Shown: piece by piece, positions 16,607 to 24,075 of the stretch
Position numbering within the stretch: position 1 is the stretch's first letter
Layout of the letters: each line of letters opens with the position of its first letter
Assembly (NCBI RefSeq): GCF_900142465.1
Contig: NZ_FRAX01000005.1
Coordinates: 124,001-188,000 of the forward strand
DNA from: Fibrobacter sp. UWH6
Lineage (GTDB): Bacteria > Fibrobacterota > Fibrobacteria > Fibrobacterales > Fibrobacteraceae
Reading direction: 5' to 3'
DNA: 64,000 bases
The notes under the pieces: generated by a model
What the model was told of the DNA's origin: nothing
Database searches by the model: none
The model's input: only the letters and a program-made list of their open reading frames with translations
Translations under genes and position numbers: made by a program

Positions 16607-17158
16607 TTACTTGCCGTTATAGCGTTCCATGCACTTTTCAATGCCGAACTTGAAGTAGCATTCCACCAGAGGTTTGACTTTTTCGAGAGCCTCGTCGAAA
16701 GCGGGGCGGTCTTCGGGCGGGAACTTCGCCAAGACCCAGTTGGAAAGGTCAAACTTGGGAGGGCACTTACCCACACCAAAGCGGATGCGGGGGAACTTGT
16801 CACCAATTTTCTCGATGATATTACGAAGGCCATTCTGACCGCCATGACTGCCGTTGGCACGGCAACGGATGCGACCCACATCGAGATTAATATCATCACT
16901 AAAAACAAGTAGCTGTTCCGGCTTGATTTTATACCAAGTCATAAGAGCCTGAACGGACTCGCCAGACAAATTCATATAGGTCTGAGGTTTGGCCAGCAGA
17001 CATTCCTGCCCACCGACAACCACCTTCTGGGTCAGTGCCTTGTGTTCAGATTTCCAGTCACCGGAAGTAGCCAATTTTTCGACAGCCATAAAACCGGCAT
17101 TGTGGTGGGTGTTAGAATACTGAGTTCCAGGATTTCCGAGACCGACAATCAGATACAT
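16607..17158 (-). CDS. pth: Peptidyl-tRNA hydrolase
   Basis: Releases tRNA from prematurely dropped peptidyl-tRNA. A 183-residue protein with GLGNPGTQYSNTHHNAGF: Asn and His20 of the active site, and the conserved Asp in FSDDINLDVGRIRCR. The basic C-terminus is usual. GAGGTTAAC precedes the ATG. It lies 20 nt after the thioredoxin-like gene on the same strand. rplY and ispE are close upstream, a neighbourhood common in bacteria. Confidence 0.95.
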   Translation of the reverse strand: MYLIVGLGNPGTQYSNTHHNAGFMAVEKLATSGDWKSEHKALTQKVVVGGQECLLAKPQTYMNLSGESVQALMTWYKIKPEQLLVFSDDINLDVGRIRCRANGSHGGQNGLRNIIEKIGDKFPRIRFGVGKCPPKFDLSNWVLAKFPPEDRPAFDEALEKVKPLVECYFKFGIEKCMERYNGK

Positions 17159-17178
17159 GTTAACCTCAAACTTTTAAT

Positions 17179-17793
17179 TTACTTTGTCCAAAGGACCTGG
17201 GGCCAGTCGCCGCCTTCCTTGCCAATGAGTTTCACCGGTTTGACCTTGGAATCCACCACCAGAGTCTTGGGCAAAGACATCTCTTCACCGGAACGGGTGA
17301 TGCCGAAATTCTCGGTCATACGTTTGAAGGGGTCCACAACGACCTTAAATCGACTAGCACCCAACTTTTCGACCCAACGTGCAATAGCCTTTTCATCAGT
17401 TTCACCGATATTCACAAGAACAACTTCGGTCTTGTTCTGGGTCAACAGGGCATCGGCGGCGGCCAGATTTTTGACTCCCACGCGGCAGGGAATACACCAG
17501 GTGGCAAAGTAGACCAGGGCCACACGGTCGTTATTCTGGGCGAGCTTAGTCAGGTGCATCTTGGTAAAAGGAGTATTGGCGACACTCACTTCGCGTACAG
17601 CAAACCAGGGCAAGGAATCTGCAATGGCCGAAGGAATCTTCAGCCTTACCGATGGCGGTACATCAGGCTCTTCCACATATTCATCGTCTGGGGCATATTT
17701 GGCAGAGGGATTCGCAGAGGGCTGGGGAGCGAACTTGGCAAAAGCCAAAGACACGATGCACAAAGCTAAAATCAATGATTTTTTTAATTTCAC
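17179..17793 (-). CDS. Exported TlpA/thioredoxin-like protein
   Basis: A 204-residue protein with a GTG start at 17793: GGAG lies 8 nt upstream, and the start overlaps the previous stop as GTGA. The signal peptide KLKKSLILALCIVSLAFA is followed by a Pro/Ala/Ser linker (PQPSANPSAKY) and a thioredoxin-fold domain with YFATWCIPCR (Cys100 and Cys103), VVLVNIGE, and SLPKTLVVD, whose Pro would be the cis-Pro. It is probably a periplasmic disulfide reductase or oxidoreductase; the partner is unknown. Translational coupling to the lipoprotein at 17790-18926 suggests a joint function. Confidence 0.82.
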   Translation of the reverse strand: MKLKKSLILALCIVSLAFAKFAPQPSANPSAKYAPDDEYVEEPDVPPSVRLKIPSAIADSLPWFAVREVSVANTPFTKMHLTKLAQNNDRVALVYFATWCIPCRVGVKNLAAADALLTQNKTEVVLVNIGETDEKAIARWVEKLGASRFKVVVDPFKRMTENFGITRSGEEMSLPKTLVVDSKVKPVKLIGKEGGDWPQVLWTK

Positions 17794-18926
17794 TTCATTC
17801 TCCAGCGGTTCAGTTCGCGACGCCAATCCGCAAACCATTCAGCCTTGCCGATATTCTTGTTCAGGCGATCCATGGCCTCGGCTTCATCGTACTTGCCGGT
17901 ACCGGCAGCACTGGCATGCAGTTCAAAATAACGTTCACCTTCACAAGAAGAACCGGTAAGGGTCAAAGTCGCAGAGCACTTGATACCCAAGCTACCTTCC
18001 TTACAATTCTGGTCAAGAACGCCAGCCTTCAGGACAAGGCCGCCCTTGCACTGTCCACTGACCACGCTAAAGTTCTGCGAAACCACCGAGAAAATGGAAC
18101 GTTCCACATCGTTCTCGGGAGCCTCAAAGTACATGGCATAGGTGGAAAGGAATTGGGAAAAATCATTGTGCATGTAGGCGTAATCGGCATCGGTGGCAGC
18201 AGAGGATGCTTCGTCAACCATCCCGAAACTACGGAGGATTTCCCGATTGGCTACATAACGGATATACACCTGACGGCCCAACTTGTAAGTCTTGTTTTTC
18301 TGAAGGGGATGCGATGCCCCCTCATAAGTCTTGGCATACAAGTGGAGGGAATCCTGAAGAACGCCGGCCTTGAAGCGGAAGGGTTTCATGGCATCGTTTC
18401 GGGACATGCAGGCAACGACCTTCACCTTACCATTGTGCGGCTGCTTCAAGACAACCTTGGCATCCTGGGCATTTTCAAGATGAGCCAGGACCTTGGTCTC
18501 CATATCAAAACTGGACTTGATGATTTCGTGACCATCAGCATCTTCAGTAGAAGACACCTTGGTGTGAGTTGCGGCAGATACTGTCGACTGGATCTGGGCG
18601 GCAATGGCCTTCTGAGCCAAAACCACAGCCTGATTGTAATCGGCGTCAATTCCCTCGCCACGAAGGTCCGTGTCATCAGGGCACGTTCCAGATGACTGTG
18701 CGTTTATTGCGGCCTGCCCCTGATCTGCAGACGGATTCGCAGACGGATTCGCAGACGGATTCGCAGTTTGGGCCGAAGGCTGCCCCGACGTCTGACCTAA
18801 ATCGGAGTAGGCGGCATTTGCGGAATTTCGGACCGCGGAAACATCCGAGGCAGAAGTCTTTGCGTCAGACGAAAGGGAACAGGAGACAAGCCACAGGGCC
18901 AGCGGCAAAAGCAGGATTTGCTTCAT
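17790..18926 (-). CDS. Large LPP20-like lipoprotein
   Basis: A 378-residue lipoprotein (signal ending WLVSC, Cys16). The mature N-terminus has RNSANAAYSDLGQ, a motif also seen in the micro-lipoprotein 2 nt upstream, then three tandem NPSA units. The region from about residue 85 (DYNQAVVLAQKAIAAQIQSTVSA) to VVACMSRNDA resembles LPP20-type lipoproteins. The remaining part with four Cys in the last third is not recognised. Its stop overlaps the thioredoxin-like gene (GTGA); the paired Cys in its C-terminal part could be a substrate for that protein, which is an inference. Confidence 0.68.
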   Translation of the reverse strand: MKQILLLPLALWLVSCSLSSDAKTSASDVSAVRNSANAAYSDLGQTSGQPSAQTANPSANPSANPSADQGQAAINAQSSGTCPDDTDLRGEGIDADYNQAVVLAQKAIAAQIQSTVSAATHTKVSSTEDADGHEIIKSSFDMETKVLAHLENAQDAKVVLKQPHNGKVKVVACMSRNDAMKPFRFKAGVLQDSLHLYAKTYEGASHPLQKNKTYKLGRQVYIRYVANREILRSFGMVDEASSAATDADYAYMHNDFSQFLSTYAMYFEAPENDVERSIFSVVSQNFSVVSGQCKGGLVLKAGVLDQNCKEGSLGIKCSATLTLTGSSCEGERYFELHASAAGTGKYDEAEAMDRLNKNIGKAEWFADWRRELNRWRMK

Positions 18927-18928
18927 AA

Positions 18929-19075
18929 TTATTCAGCGTCGTTATCCAATTCCTGATATGCAGACTGAGCGTTAGCACGGGTAGAATCATAATCAGGCTT
19001 GGATTCGCTGCTTGCGCAGGCACAAATCATAAGTGCAGAGGCTACAGTAGCCAGAACAGCAAAAAACTTTTTCAT
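18929..19075 (-). CDS. 48-aa micro-lipoprotein
   Basis: Encodes 48 residues: signal MKKFFAVLATVASALMIC followed by ACASSESKPD, then TRANAQSAYQELDNDAE. The lipid Cys is 18 or 20. The RBS is GGAG, 8 nt before the ATG, in a GGAGAATGAA context identical to that of the thioredoxin-like gene. The stop is 2 nt before the start of the large lipoprotein. The mature tail matches the N-terminus of that downstream protein (xNAxxAYxxL). It is the first gene of a three-gene operon. Gene status rests on the RBS, lipobox and spacing. Confidence 0.75.
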   Translation of the reverse strand: MKKFFAVLATVASALMICACASSESKPDYDSTRANAQSAYQELDNDAE

Positions 19076-19155
19076 TTCATTCTCCTTTCTTAAAAGTCAG
19101 ACTTTTTATATCCGACTCAAATATAAAAATAAGGCCAGGAAGTTTTCACCTGATT

Positions 19156-19197
19156 AAAAAAAAACGCCCAAGGAACCGAAGTTCACTTGAGCGTCTT
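19156..19197 (-). terminator. rplY terminator with UUCG tetraloop
   Basis: On the minus strand ACGCTCAAGTGAAC TTCG GTTCCTTGGGCGT, then a run of eight T. A UUCG tetraloop stem directly after rplY. Confidence 0.88.
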
Positions 19198-19229
19198 TAA
19201 TCTCGGTAAAGAACCGTAGAAACTTGGGA

Positions 19230-19814
19230 TTAGCCCTGAGCTTCTTCAGTCTTTGCGCCACGCTTAGCGGTGATGTTGAAAATCACGACGCGCGGAGTGC
19301 AAGCCAGTTCCACACCTTCAGTCAGCGGAAGATCCTTGGCGTAGAAGGTAGTGGGAGCCGGATAGTTGGAGATATCCATTTCGATCAGAGTGGGGATCTT
19401 GGTGGGAACAGCAGCCAGCTGGATGTAGCGATTCTGCTGAGCAAAGGTACCACCCTGGGTCTTAACACCAACCGGAAGGCCGTTCAGCTTAACGGGAACG
19501 CGAACCTTAACCTTGGTGGTTTCGTCGATCTTCAGGAAGTCGATGTGGATGATTTCCTGAGTCAGAGGATCCTTCTGATAGTTGTAAACTACAGCGGCGT
19601 TGCCTTCCTTGCCATCAATGACGAGGTCGAGAAGCGTATAACGCTTACCCGGGGCGAGGACCTTGCGAACGTCGATAGCGCTAACGCTAACATTCACTGC
19701 TTCCTGACCCTTACCATAATAGACAGCCGGAATCTGACCGGCCTTGCGGAGACGCTTGCTATCAGCGCTCTTGCCCTGTACTCTCGAGGTTGCTACGAGC
19801 TTAGTGAGTTCCAT
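19230..19814 (-). CDS. rplY: 50S ribosomal protein L25 (Ctc type)
   Basis: A 194-residue long-form L25 that binds 5S rRNA. N-terminal L25 domain: RLRKAGQIPAVYYGKGQEAV, LLDLVIDGKEGNAAVV, and KDPLTQEIIHIDFLKID. The C-terminal TL5/Ctc beta domain runs from about residue 100 with VPVKLNGLPVGVKTQGGTF. The RBS is GGAG. It sits just downstream of tRNA-Gln, which itself follows ispE; this order is common in bacteria. Confidence 0.94.
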   Translation of the reverse strand: MELTKLVATSRVQGKSADSKRLRKAGQIPAVYYGKGQEAVNVSVSAIDVRKVLAPGKRYTLLDLVIDGKEGNAAVVYNYQKDPLTQEIIHIDFLKIDETTKVKVRVPVKLNGLPVGVKTQGGTFAQQNRYIQLAAVPTKIPTLIEMDISNYPAPTTFYAKDLPLTEGVELACTPRVVIFNITAKRGAKTEEAQG

Positions 19815-19850
19815 AATTTACTCCATTCGAGTTTATGATTAAAAAAAACA

Positions 19851-19922
19851 TTGGGATAGCTGGACTCGAACCAGCGAATAACGGAATCAAAATCCGTTGT
19901 CTTACCACTTGACGATATCCCA
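19851..19922 (-). tRNA. tRNA-Gln (anticodon UUG)
   Basis: 72 nt fold into a full cloverleaf: acceptor TGGGATA/TATCCCA, D arm GTC...GAC, anticodon stem ACGGA/TCCGT with loop TTTTGAT, T arm GCTGG TTCGAGT CCAGC, discriminator A. The anticodon TTG reads CAA (and CAG by wobble). CCA is not encoded; a T run follows. The first pair is U1-A72, the identity element for GatCAB transamidation in bacteria. Confidence 0.96.
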
Positions 19923-19956
19923 ATGGTGGCGCAAATATAGTATTAATGACAACTTT

Positions 19957-20865
19957 TTAAAGGGTCGGCACCCAAAAGCGAGTCACTTTTTGATATCTAG
20001 AGATGGATTTCATGGCGCCCGCAGCGGTTTCAGCCAGTTCCTTTGAGGCAAAAACGCCAAAAACAGAGGCTCCGGAACCAGACATGAGTGTCGTTTTGGC
20101 CCCCAGACGGCTAAATTCAGCCTTCATTTCGGCAACCAGGGGATGCAGAGGGAACACGGATCCTTCAAATGCGTTGAACGAGATGAAAGAGGAAAGACGG
20201 GAGACGAGAGTCTTATCGTCAGCGGCAGACTGGAATTCGGCCTTGTAAGAATCCCAACGAGCCGGACCAGACTTTGCCACCCCGGCGTAAGCATCCTTGG
20301 TAGGGACAGCATCCAGGGGCGTGCAGATCAACAGGTATTCCCCTTCGGAAAGTTGCAGCGGGTTGATAAAAGTCAACTTTTCACCAATGCCTTCGGCAAA
20401 GGCGGTTCCACCCCGAACCAGGAAAGGCACATCGGCACCAAGTTTTGCACCGATTCCTTCAAGAACTTCGGCTGCATAGTTCAGATTCCACAGGCGATTC
20501 AGCACACGAAGGGCCGCAGCCGCATCGGCACTACCACCGCCAAGGCCAGCCCCAAGGGGCATCACCTTTTCTAGATAAAGGTCGGCGCCCAGGGATTCTG
20601 CGGCAGCCTTTGCAGAGGTTTCGGCCTGTTCCACCGCATAGGCTTTAAGAGCGACGGCAGCCCTGAATACCAAGTCGGACTGAACCGGATATTCCTGGGG
20701 TTTGTTGTAGGTCAGGACAATCTCGCCATCGTTGCGAAGTTCGGCGTTCAATGTATCGCCGGCATCGACAGTCTGAAAAATGGTACCTAGATCATGGTAG
20801 CCATCTTCGCGTTTGCGGATGACATCCAGAAACAAATTGATTTTTGAAGGAGCATATTCACGCAT
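19957..20865 (-). CDS. ispE: 4-diphosphocytidyl-2-C-methyl-D-erythritol kinase
   Basis: A GHMP kinase that phosphorylates CDP-ME in the MEP isoprenoid pathway. A 302-residue protein with PSKINLFLDV at the N-terminus, the ATP loop PLGAGLGGGSADAAAALR (about residue 100) and the C-terminal GHMP motif LMSGSGASVFGVF. There is no clear RBS; a heptamer array begins 3 nt upstream of the ATG, so the array occupies the normal RBS position. Confidence 0.94.
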   Translation of the reverse strand: MREYAPSKINLFLDVIRKREDGYHDLGTIFQTVDAGDTLNAELRNDGEIVLTYNKPQEYPVQSDLVFRAAVALKAYAVEQAETSAKAAAESLGADLYLEKVMPLGAGLGGGSADAAAALRVLNRLWNLNYAAEVLEGIGAKLGADVPFLVRGGTAFAEGIGEKLTFINPLQLSEGEYLLICTPLDAVPTKDAYAGVAKSGPARWDSYKAEFQSAADDKTLVSRLSSFISFNAFEGSVFPLHPLVAEMKAEFSRLGAKTTLMSGSGASVFGVFASKELAETAAGAMKSISRYQKVTRFWVPTL

Positions 20866-20867
20866 AA

Positions 20868-20971
20868 TTATGAGGTTCGAGGTATGAGGTTCGAGGTATG
20901 AATTATGAGTTACGAATTACGAGATTTTTTTCGCGGCTTTGCCGCCCTCTTATTTTGCGAGCAAAGCTCGC
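20868..20971. repeat. Eight-unit heptamer array and two micro-palindromes upstream of ispE
   Basis: Units at 20868-20923: TTATGAG, GTTCGAG, GTATGAG, GTTCGAG, GTATGAA, TTATGAG, TTACGAA, TTACGAG (consensus KTWYGAR) in strict register. They are followed by palindromes GCGGC TTT GCCGC (20933-20945) and GCGAGC AAA GCTCGC (20957-20971). The island fills the ftsK-ispE spacer. Confidence 0.85.
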
Positions 20972-21013
20972 CATTTGTCTTCTCGTAATTCATAAATCGT
21001 ACTTTGTAACTAT

Positions 21014-23986
21014 TTATCTAAAGGTTCCTGAGCGTTCCATTTGCATTAGTTCGTCCATACCGACCAGCATCGCACGGGGTTTGGAGTTTCCCTTGCTGGG
21101 GCCGCAAACGCCAAGGCCATAAAGCTGATCTACAATTTTACCGGCACGGCTGTAGCCAACACTAAAGTGTCGCTGCACCGCAGAAGTGGAAAGACCGCTC
21201 ACTTCAATAGCCCAGCATGCAACGTCAAAGAGCAACGGGTCAAGTTTGCCAAGTTGCTTGCCGCCTTCCCCATCATCGTCTCCATCGACGCCTTCAGAAA
21301 CGTCAAAGGATTCCACCTGCGGGAAGAACACATTCTGGTTAGAGCAGGCATCCGCCAGCTTTTCGGCTTCCTCGTCACTCAGGAAGGCGCCATGAACGCG
21401 AACGGGATCCGGATCATTCACAGCTTTAAACAGCATATCACCGCGGCCCAGAAGTTTTTCGGCGCCGGCGTGATCCATTACGGTACGGGCGTCAATCTGG
21501 GATGCCACCTTAAAGCTAATTCGGGTAGGCAAGTTCGCCTTGATAATACCCGTAATCACCTTCACGGAAGGACGCTGGGTTGCGAGCACCAGGTGGATAC
21601 CCACGGCACGGGCCTTTGCAGCCAAACGGGCTACAGACTTTTCGATTTCCTTACCAGCCACCATCATAAGGTCTGCCATTTCATCGATAATAACGACAAT
21701 GAATGGCATACGATGACCCTTGTCCTGTTCAGGAATATCATCGGGCAGCTCACCCGCTTCGTACTTGGCATTGAAGCCGCCAATGTTACGAACCTTGGCT
21801 GTCGCAAGAACTTCGGTGCGACGGTCCATTTCATAGCACAGCCACTGCAATGCCTGAATGGCGATTTCGGGCTTGGTAATCACCGGAGCCAGCAAATGGG
21901 GAATGCTTTCGTACATCTTCAATTCCACCGCCTTCGGGTCCACAAGAATCATGCGGAGTTCGTCGGGAGTCTTACTGAAGAGCATACTGGCCATAAGGGC
22001 GTTAATGCAGACAGACTTACCGGAACCGGTCTGACCGGCAATCAGCAAATGAGGAGCCTTGGCCAAATCCATGGTAAAGGCCTCGCCAGTAATATCCTTA
22101 CCCAAGGCCACCAAAATCTTTTCGGGGGACGGCTTGAATTTTTCGCTTTCAAAGACATCCTTACTGAAAACAGTCTGGAACTTGCGATTGGGAATTTCAA
22201 TACCCACTGCAGCCTTACCGGGGATGGGAGCGAGAATACGAACAGAAGTCACTCGCAGGGGCATGGCCAAATCTTCCTGCAACGCAGTAAAGCGGCTTAC
22301 CTTTACACCCGGCCCAGGTTCCACTTCAAAACGAGTGATCATGGGGCCCGTTTCGCAACCGATAACATGTCCCTTCACCTTGAAGTTTTCCAGTTTTTCT
22401 TCCAGCATCTTACCAATGGCATTCAACTCTTCTTCGGTATAATCCGCAGTCTGAGCCTCGTGATCATTAAGAATATCGCCAATGGAAGGAACCTTATATT
22501 CGTCATAAACTTCTGTGGGATCCGGCTGCGGAATAGGGGCAGCCTTACAACCGTTCAATGTTCCACCCAAAGAGTCTTCAGACGCAACAAAGCCCTCGCC
22601 ATCGTCTTCGGCGCCATCGTCAGCACCATAAACTACAGGGGCACAGGTTTCATCACGTCCACCATCACCACCAAGCAGCGATTCCGGATCAAAAGACGGA
22701 GTCAAAGTTTTTTCAGCAGCATCATCCGCTTCGGCAGCAACGCCCGCCACTCTTGTCGGTTCGGGATCAGCAACAGGAACATCCACAATAGCTTCTGTAG
22801 CCATGGAAGGCTTTCCGTCTTCACGACGGACATCACCCTTTACCTGCATGCGGCCGCGATGTTCCTTTTCCCAGGCAATCACTTCGCGGGCCCTGCGCAG
22901 AGCGGCAATACGGTCCTTCACCTCTACGATTTCAAGGGCGTTCATATTGCGTCCATTGACACGCAGATATTCCTCAAGTCGGCGAATTTCAGGATCTTCG
23001 TCCATATTGTATTCACCAGCCACATTCATGGTCGGTTCTGGCAGAGGTTCCGGAGCAATTTCCACCGGATTACGAACAACAGGATTTTCCTGGGTGGGCG
23101 TTGCGGGCACGGGAGCCACGCCGTCCATCGTTCCCAGCCAGTTGTTGCGGCCGCTAAAGGGAACAACCTTCCCCTTCCTGCGAATCTTAAATTCATCGGG
23201 TTGCAGCATAACCGTGTTGTCGTCCATATAGGCGCCCTTGGGCAAAACCCCGGCATCTACGGCGCGGTCCAAATCAGCGCCCCTCGACCTTTTCATGGAA
23301 ATGTTGCTCTGGGTACCTGACGCATCCACCACCTCACCTTCCAGCGGTTCCTTTTTCCTGAAAGTATTCTGGATCCATTTCGTACCCTGCACAATGAAAT
23401 AAAAATGCCTCGGGCGAAGTCCAAAAGAAAGCACAAGGATCAGCAAGAACGTTACAGCCAGAATAATCAAGGGCGCAATGCAGGACTCAGCACCAAAAAC
23501 CGGAATGGCGATATTCTGGGTAAAAAATTGTCCAAGTATGCCACCGCTCAAGGCGAGCACGTCTTCGGAAACCTGGGCAAGGCCATAGTTTTTAAGAGCA
23601 AGCAGGAACGACAGATCCAGGGAAATCAATGTCAGGCCAAGTCCATAGCGAATCAAACGGCCCCGAATTCCCGAAAAGGCAAGACCAAGCCCCCACAGAA
23701 TCAGGGACACCGTAAAGAAAAGCACAGAGACCTTGCCAAACAGCAAAGTCACCCCATCCGGAATCATCTTGCCTAGATAAGGGCCCAACCAGTTACCGTG
23801 TGTTCCGCTATAGACAGAACTTACGCAACCCAAAAGAAGCAGAACGCCTATGGCAAAAAGAAACCAACCGCCAAGAACTAGGCCAAAGCCCTGACCATCA
23901 TCGACCGGATTAGTCGAACTAGACTTTCCCTTTTTATTCCCCTTGGAACCCCTCTTAGAGCCAGAAGTTTTTCTTTGTGTAGCCAA
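21014..23986 (-). CDS. ftsK: DNA translocase FtsK
   Basis: Septum-anchored hexameric motor that pumps chromosome termini and activates dif recombination. About 990 residues: a basic N-terminus (MATQRKTSGSKRG), four to five membrane helices (to about 190), an acidic/Pro-rich linker, then the alpha-beta motor with LIAGQTGSGKSVCI (about residue 645) and Walker B FIVVIIDEMADLMM, and the gamma winged helix (VACWAIEVSGLSTSAVQRHF). The TTG at 23986 is preferred over an in-frame ATG at 24031 because a strong GGAGG lies 5 nt upstream of it and the ATG falls inside a palindrome that looks like part of the promoter region. Confidence 0.92.
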   Translation of the reverse strand: MATQRKTSGSKRGSKGNKKGKSSSTNPVDDGQGFGLVLGGWFLFAIGVLLLLGCVSSVYSGTHGNWLGPYLGKMIPDGVTLLFGKVSVLFFTVSLILWGLGLAFSGIRGRLIRYGLGLTLISLDLSFLLALKNYGLAQVSEDVLALSGGILGQFFTQNIAIPVFGAESCIAPLIILAVTFLLILVLSFGLRPRHFYFIVQGTKWIQNTFRKKEPLEGEVVDASGTQSNISMKRSRGADLDRAVDAGVLPKGAYMDDNTVMLQPDEFKIRRKGKVVPFSGRNNWLGTMDGVAPVPATPTQENPVVRNPVEIAPEPLPEPTMNVAGEYNMDEDPEIRRLEEYLRVNGRNMNALEIVEVKDRIAALRRAREVIAWEKEHRGRMQVKGDVRREDGKPSMATEAIVDVPVADPEPTRVAGVAAEADDAAEKTLTPSFDPESLLGGDGGRDETCAPVVYGADDGAEDDGEGFVASEDSLGGTLNGCKAAPIPQPDPTEVYDEYKVPSIGDILNDHEAQTADYTEEELNAIGKMLEEKLENFKVKGHVIGCETGPMITRFEVEPGPGVKVSRFTALQEDLAMPLRVTSVRILAPIPGKAAVGIEIPNRKFQTVFSKDVFESEKFKPSPEKILVALGKDITGEAFTMDLAKAPHLLIAGQTGSGKSVCINALMASMLFSKTPDELRMILVDPKAVELKMYESIPHLLAPVITKPEIAIQALQWLCYEMDRRTEVLATAKVRNIGGFNAKYEAGELPDDIPEQDKGHRMPFIVVIIDEMADLMMVAGKEIEKSVARLAAKARAVGIHLVLATQRPSVKVITGIIKANLPTRISFKVASQIDARTVMDHAGAEKLLGRGDMLFKAVNDPDPVRVHGAFLSDEEAEKLADACSNQNVFFPQVESFDVSEGVDGDDDGEGGKQLGKLDPLLFDVACWAIEVSGLSTSAVQRHFSVGYSRAGKIVDQLYGLGVCGPSKGNSKPRAMLVGMDELMQMERSGTFR

Positions 23987-24030
23987 AAATGCCTCCGCAA
24001 ATTTTACCGCTAAAATATACTCACTTTTCA

Positions 24031-24046
24031 TGACACAAAAGTGTCA
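24031..24046. promoter_or_regulatory. Palindrome in the ftsK/cyclase divergent spacer
   Basis: TGACAC AAAA GTGTCA is a perfect 6-bp inverted repeat in the 89-bp spacer between the ftsK TTG start and the cyclase ATG. It could be an operator shared by both genes; on the minus strand it contains TTGACA, a -35-like hexamer for ftsK, with TATATT 22 nt on. Confidence 0.45.
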
Positions 24047-24075
24047 ATCCTTTCCATCTTATTATCTTTATTTCT

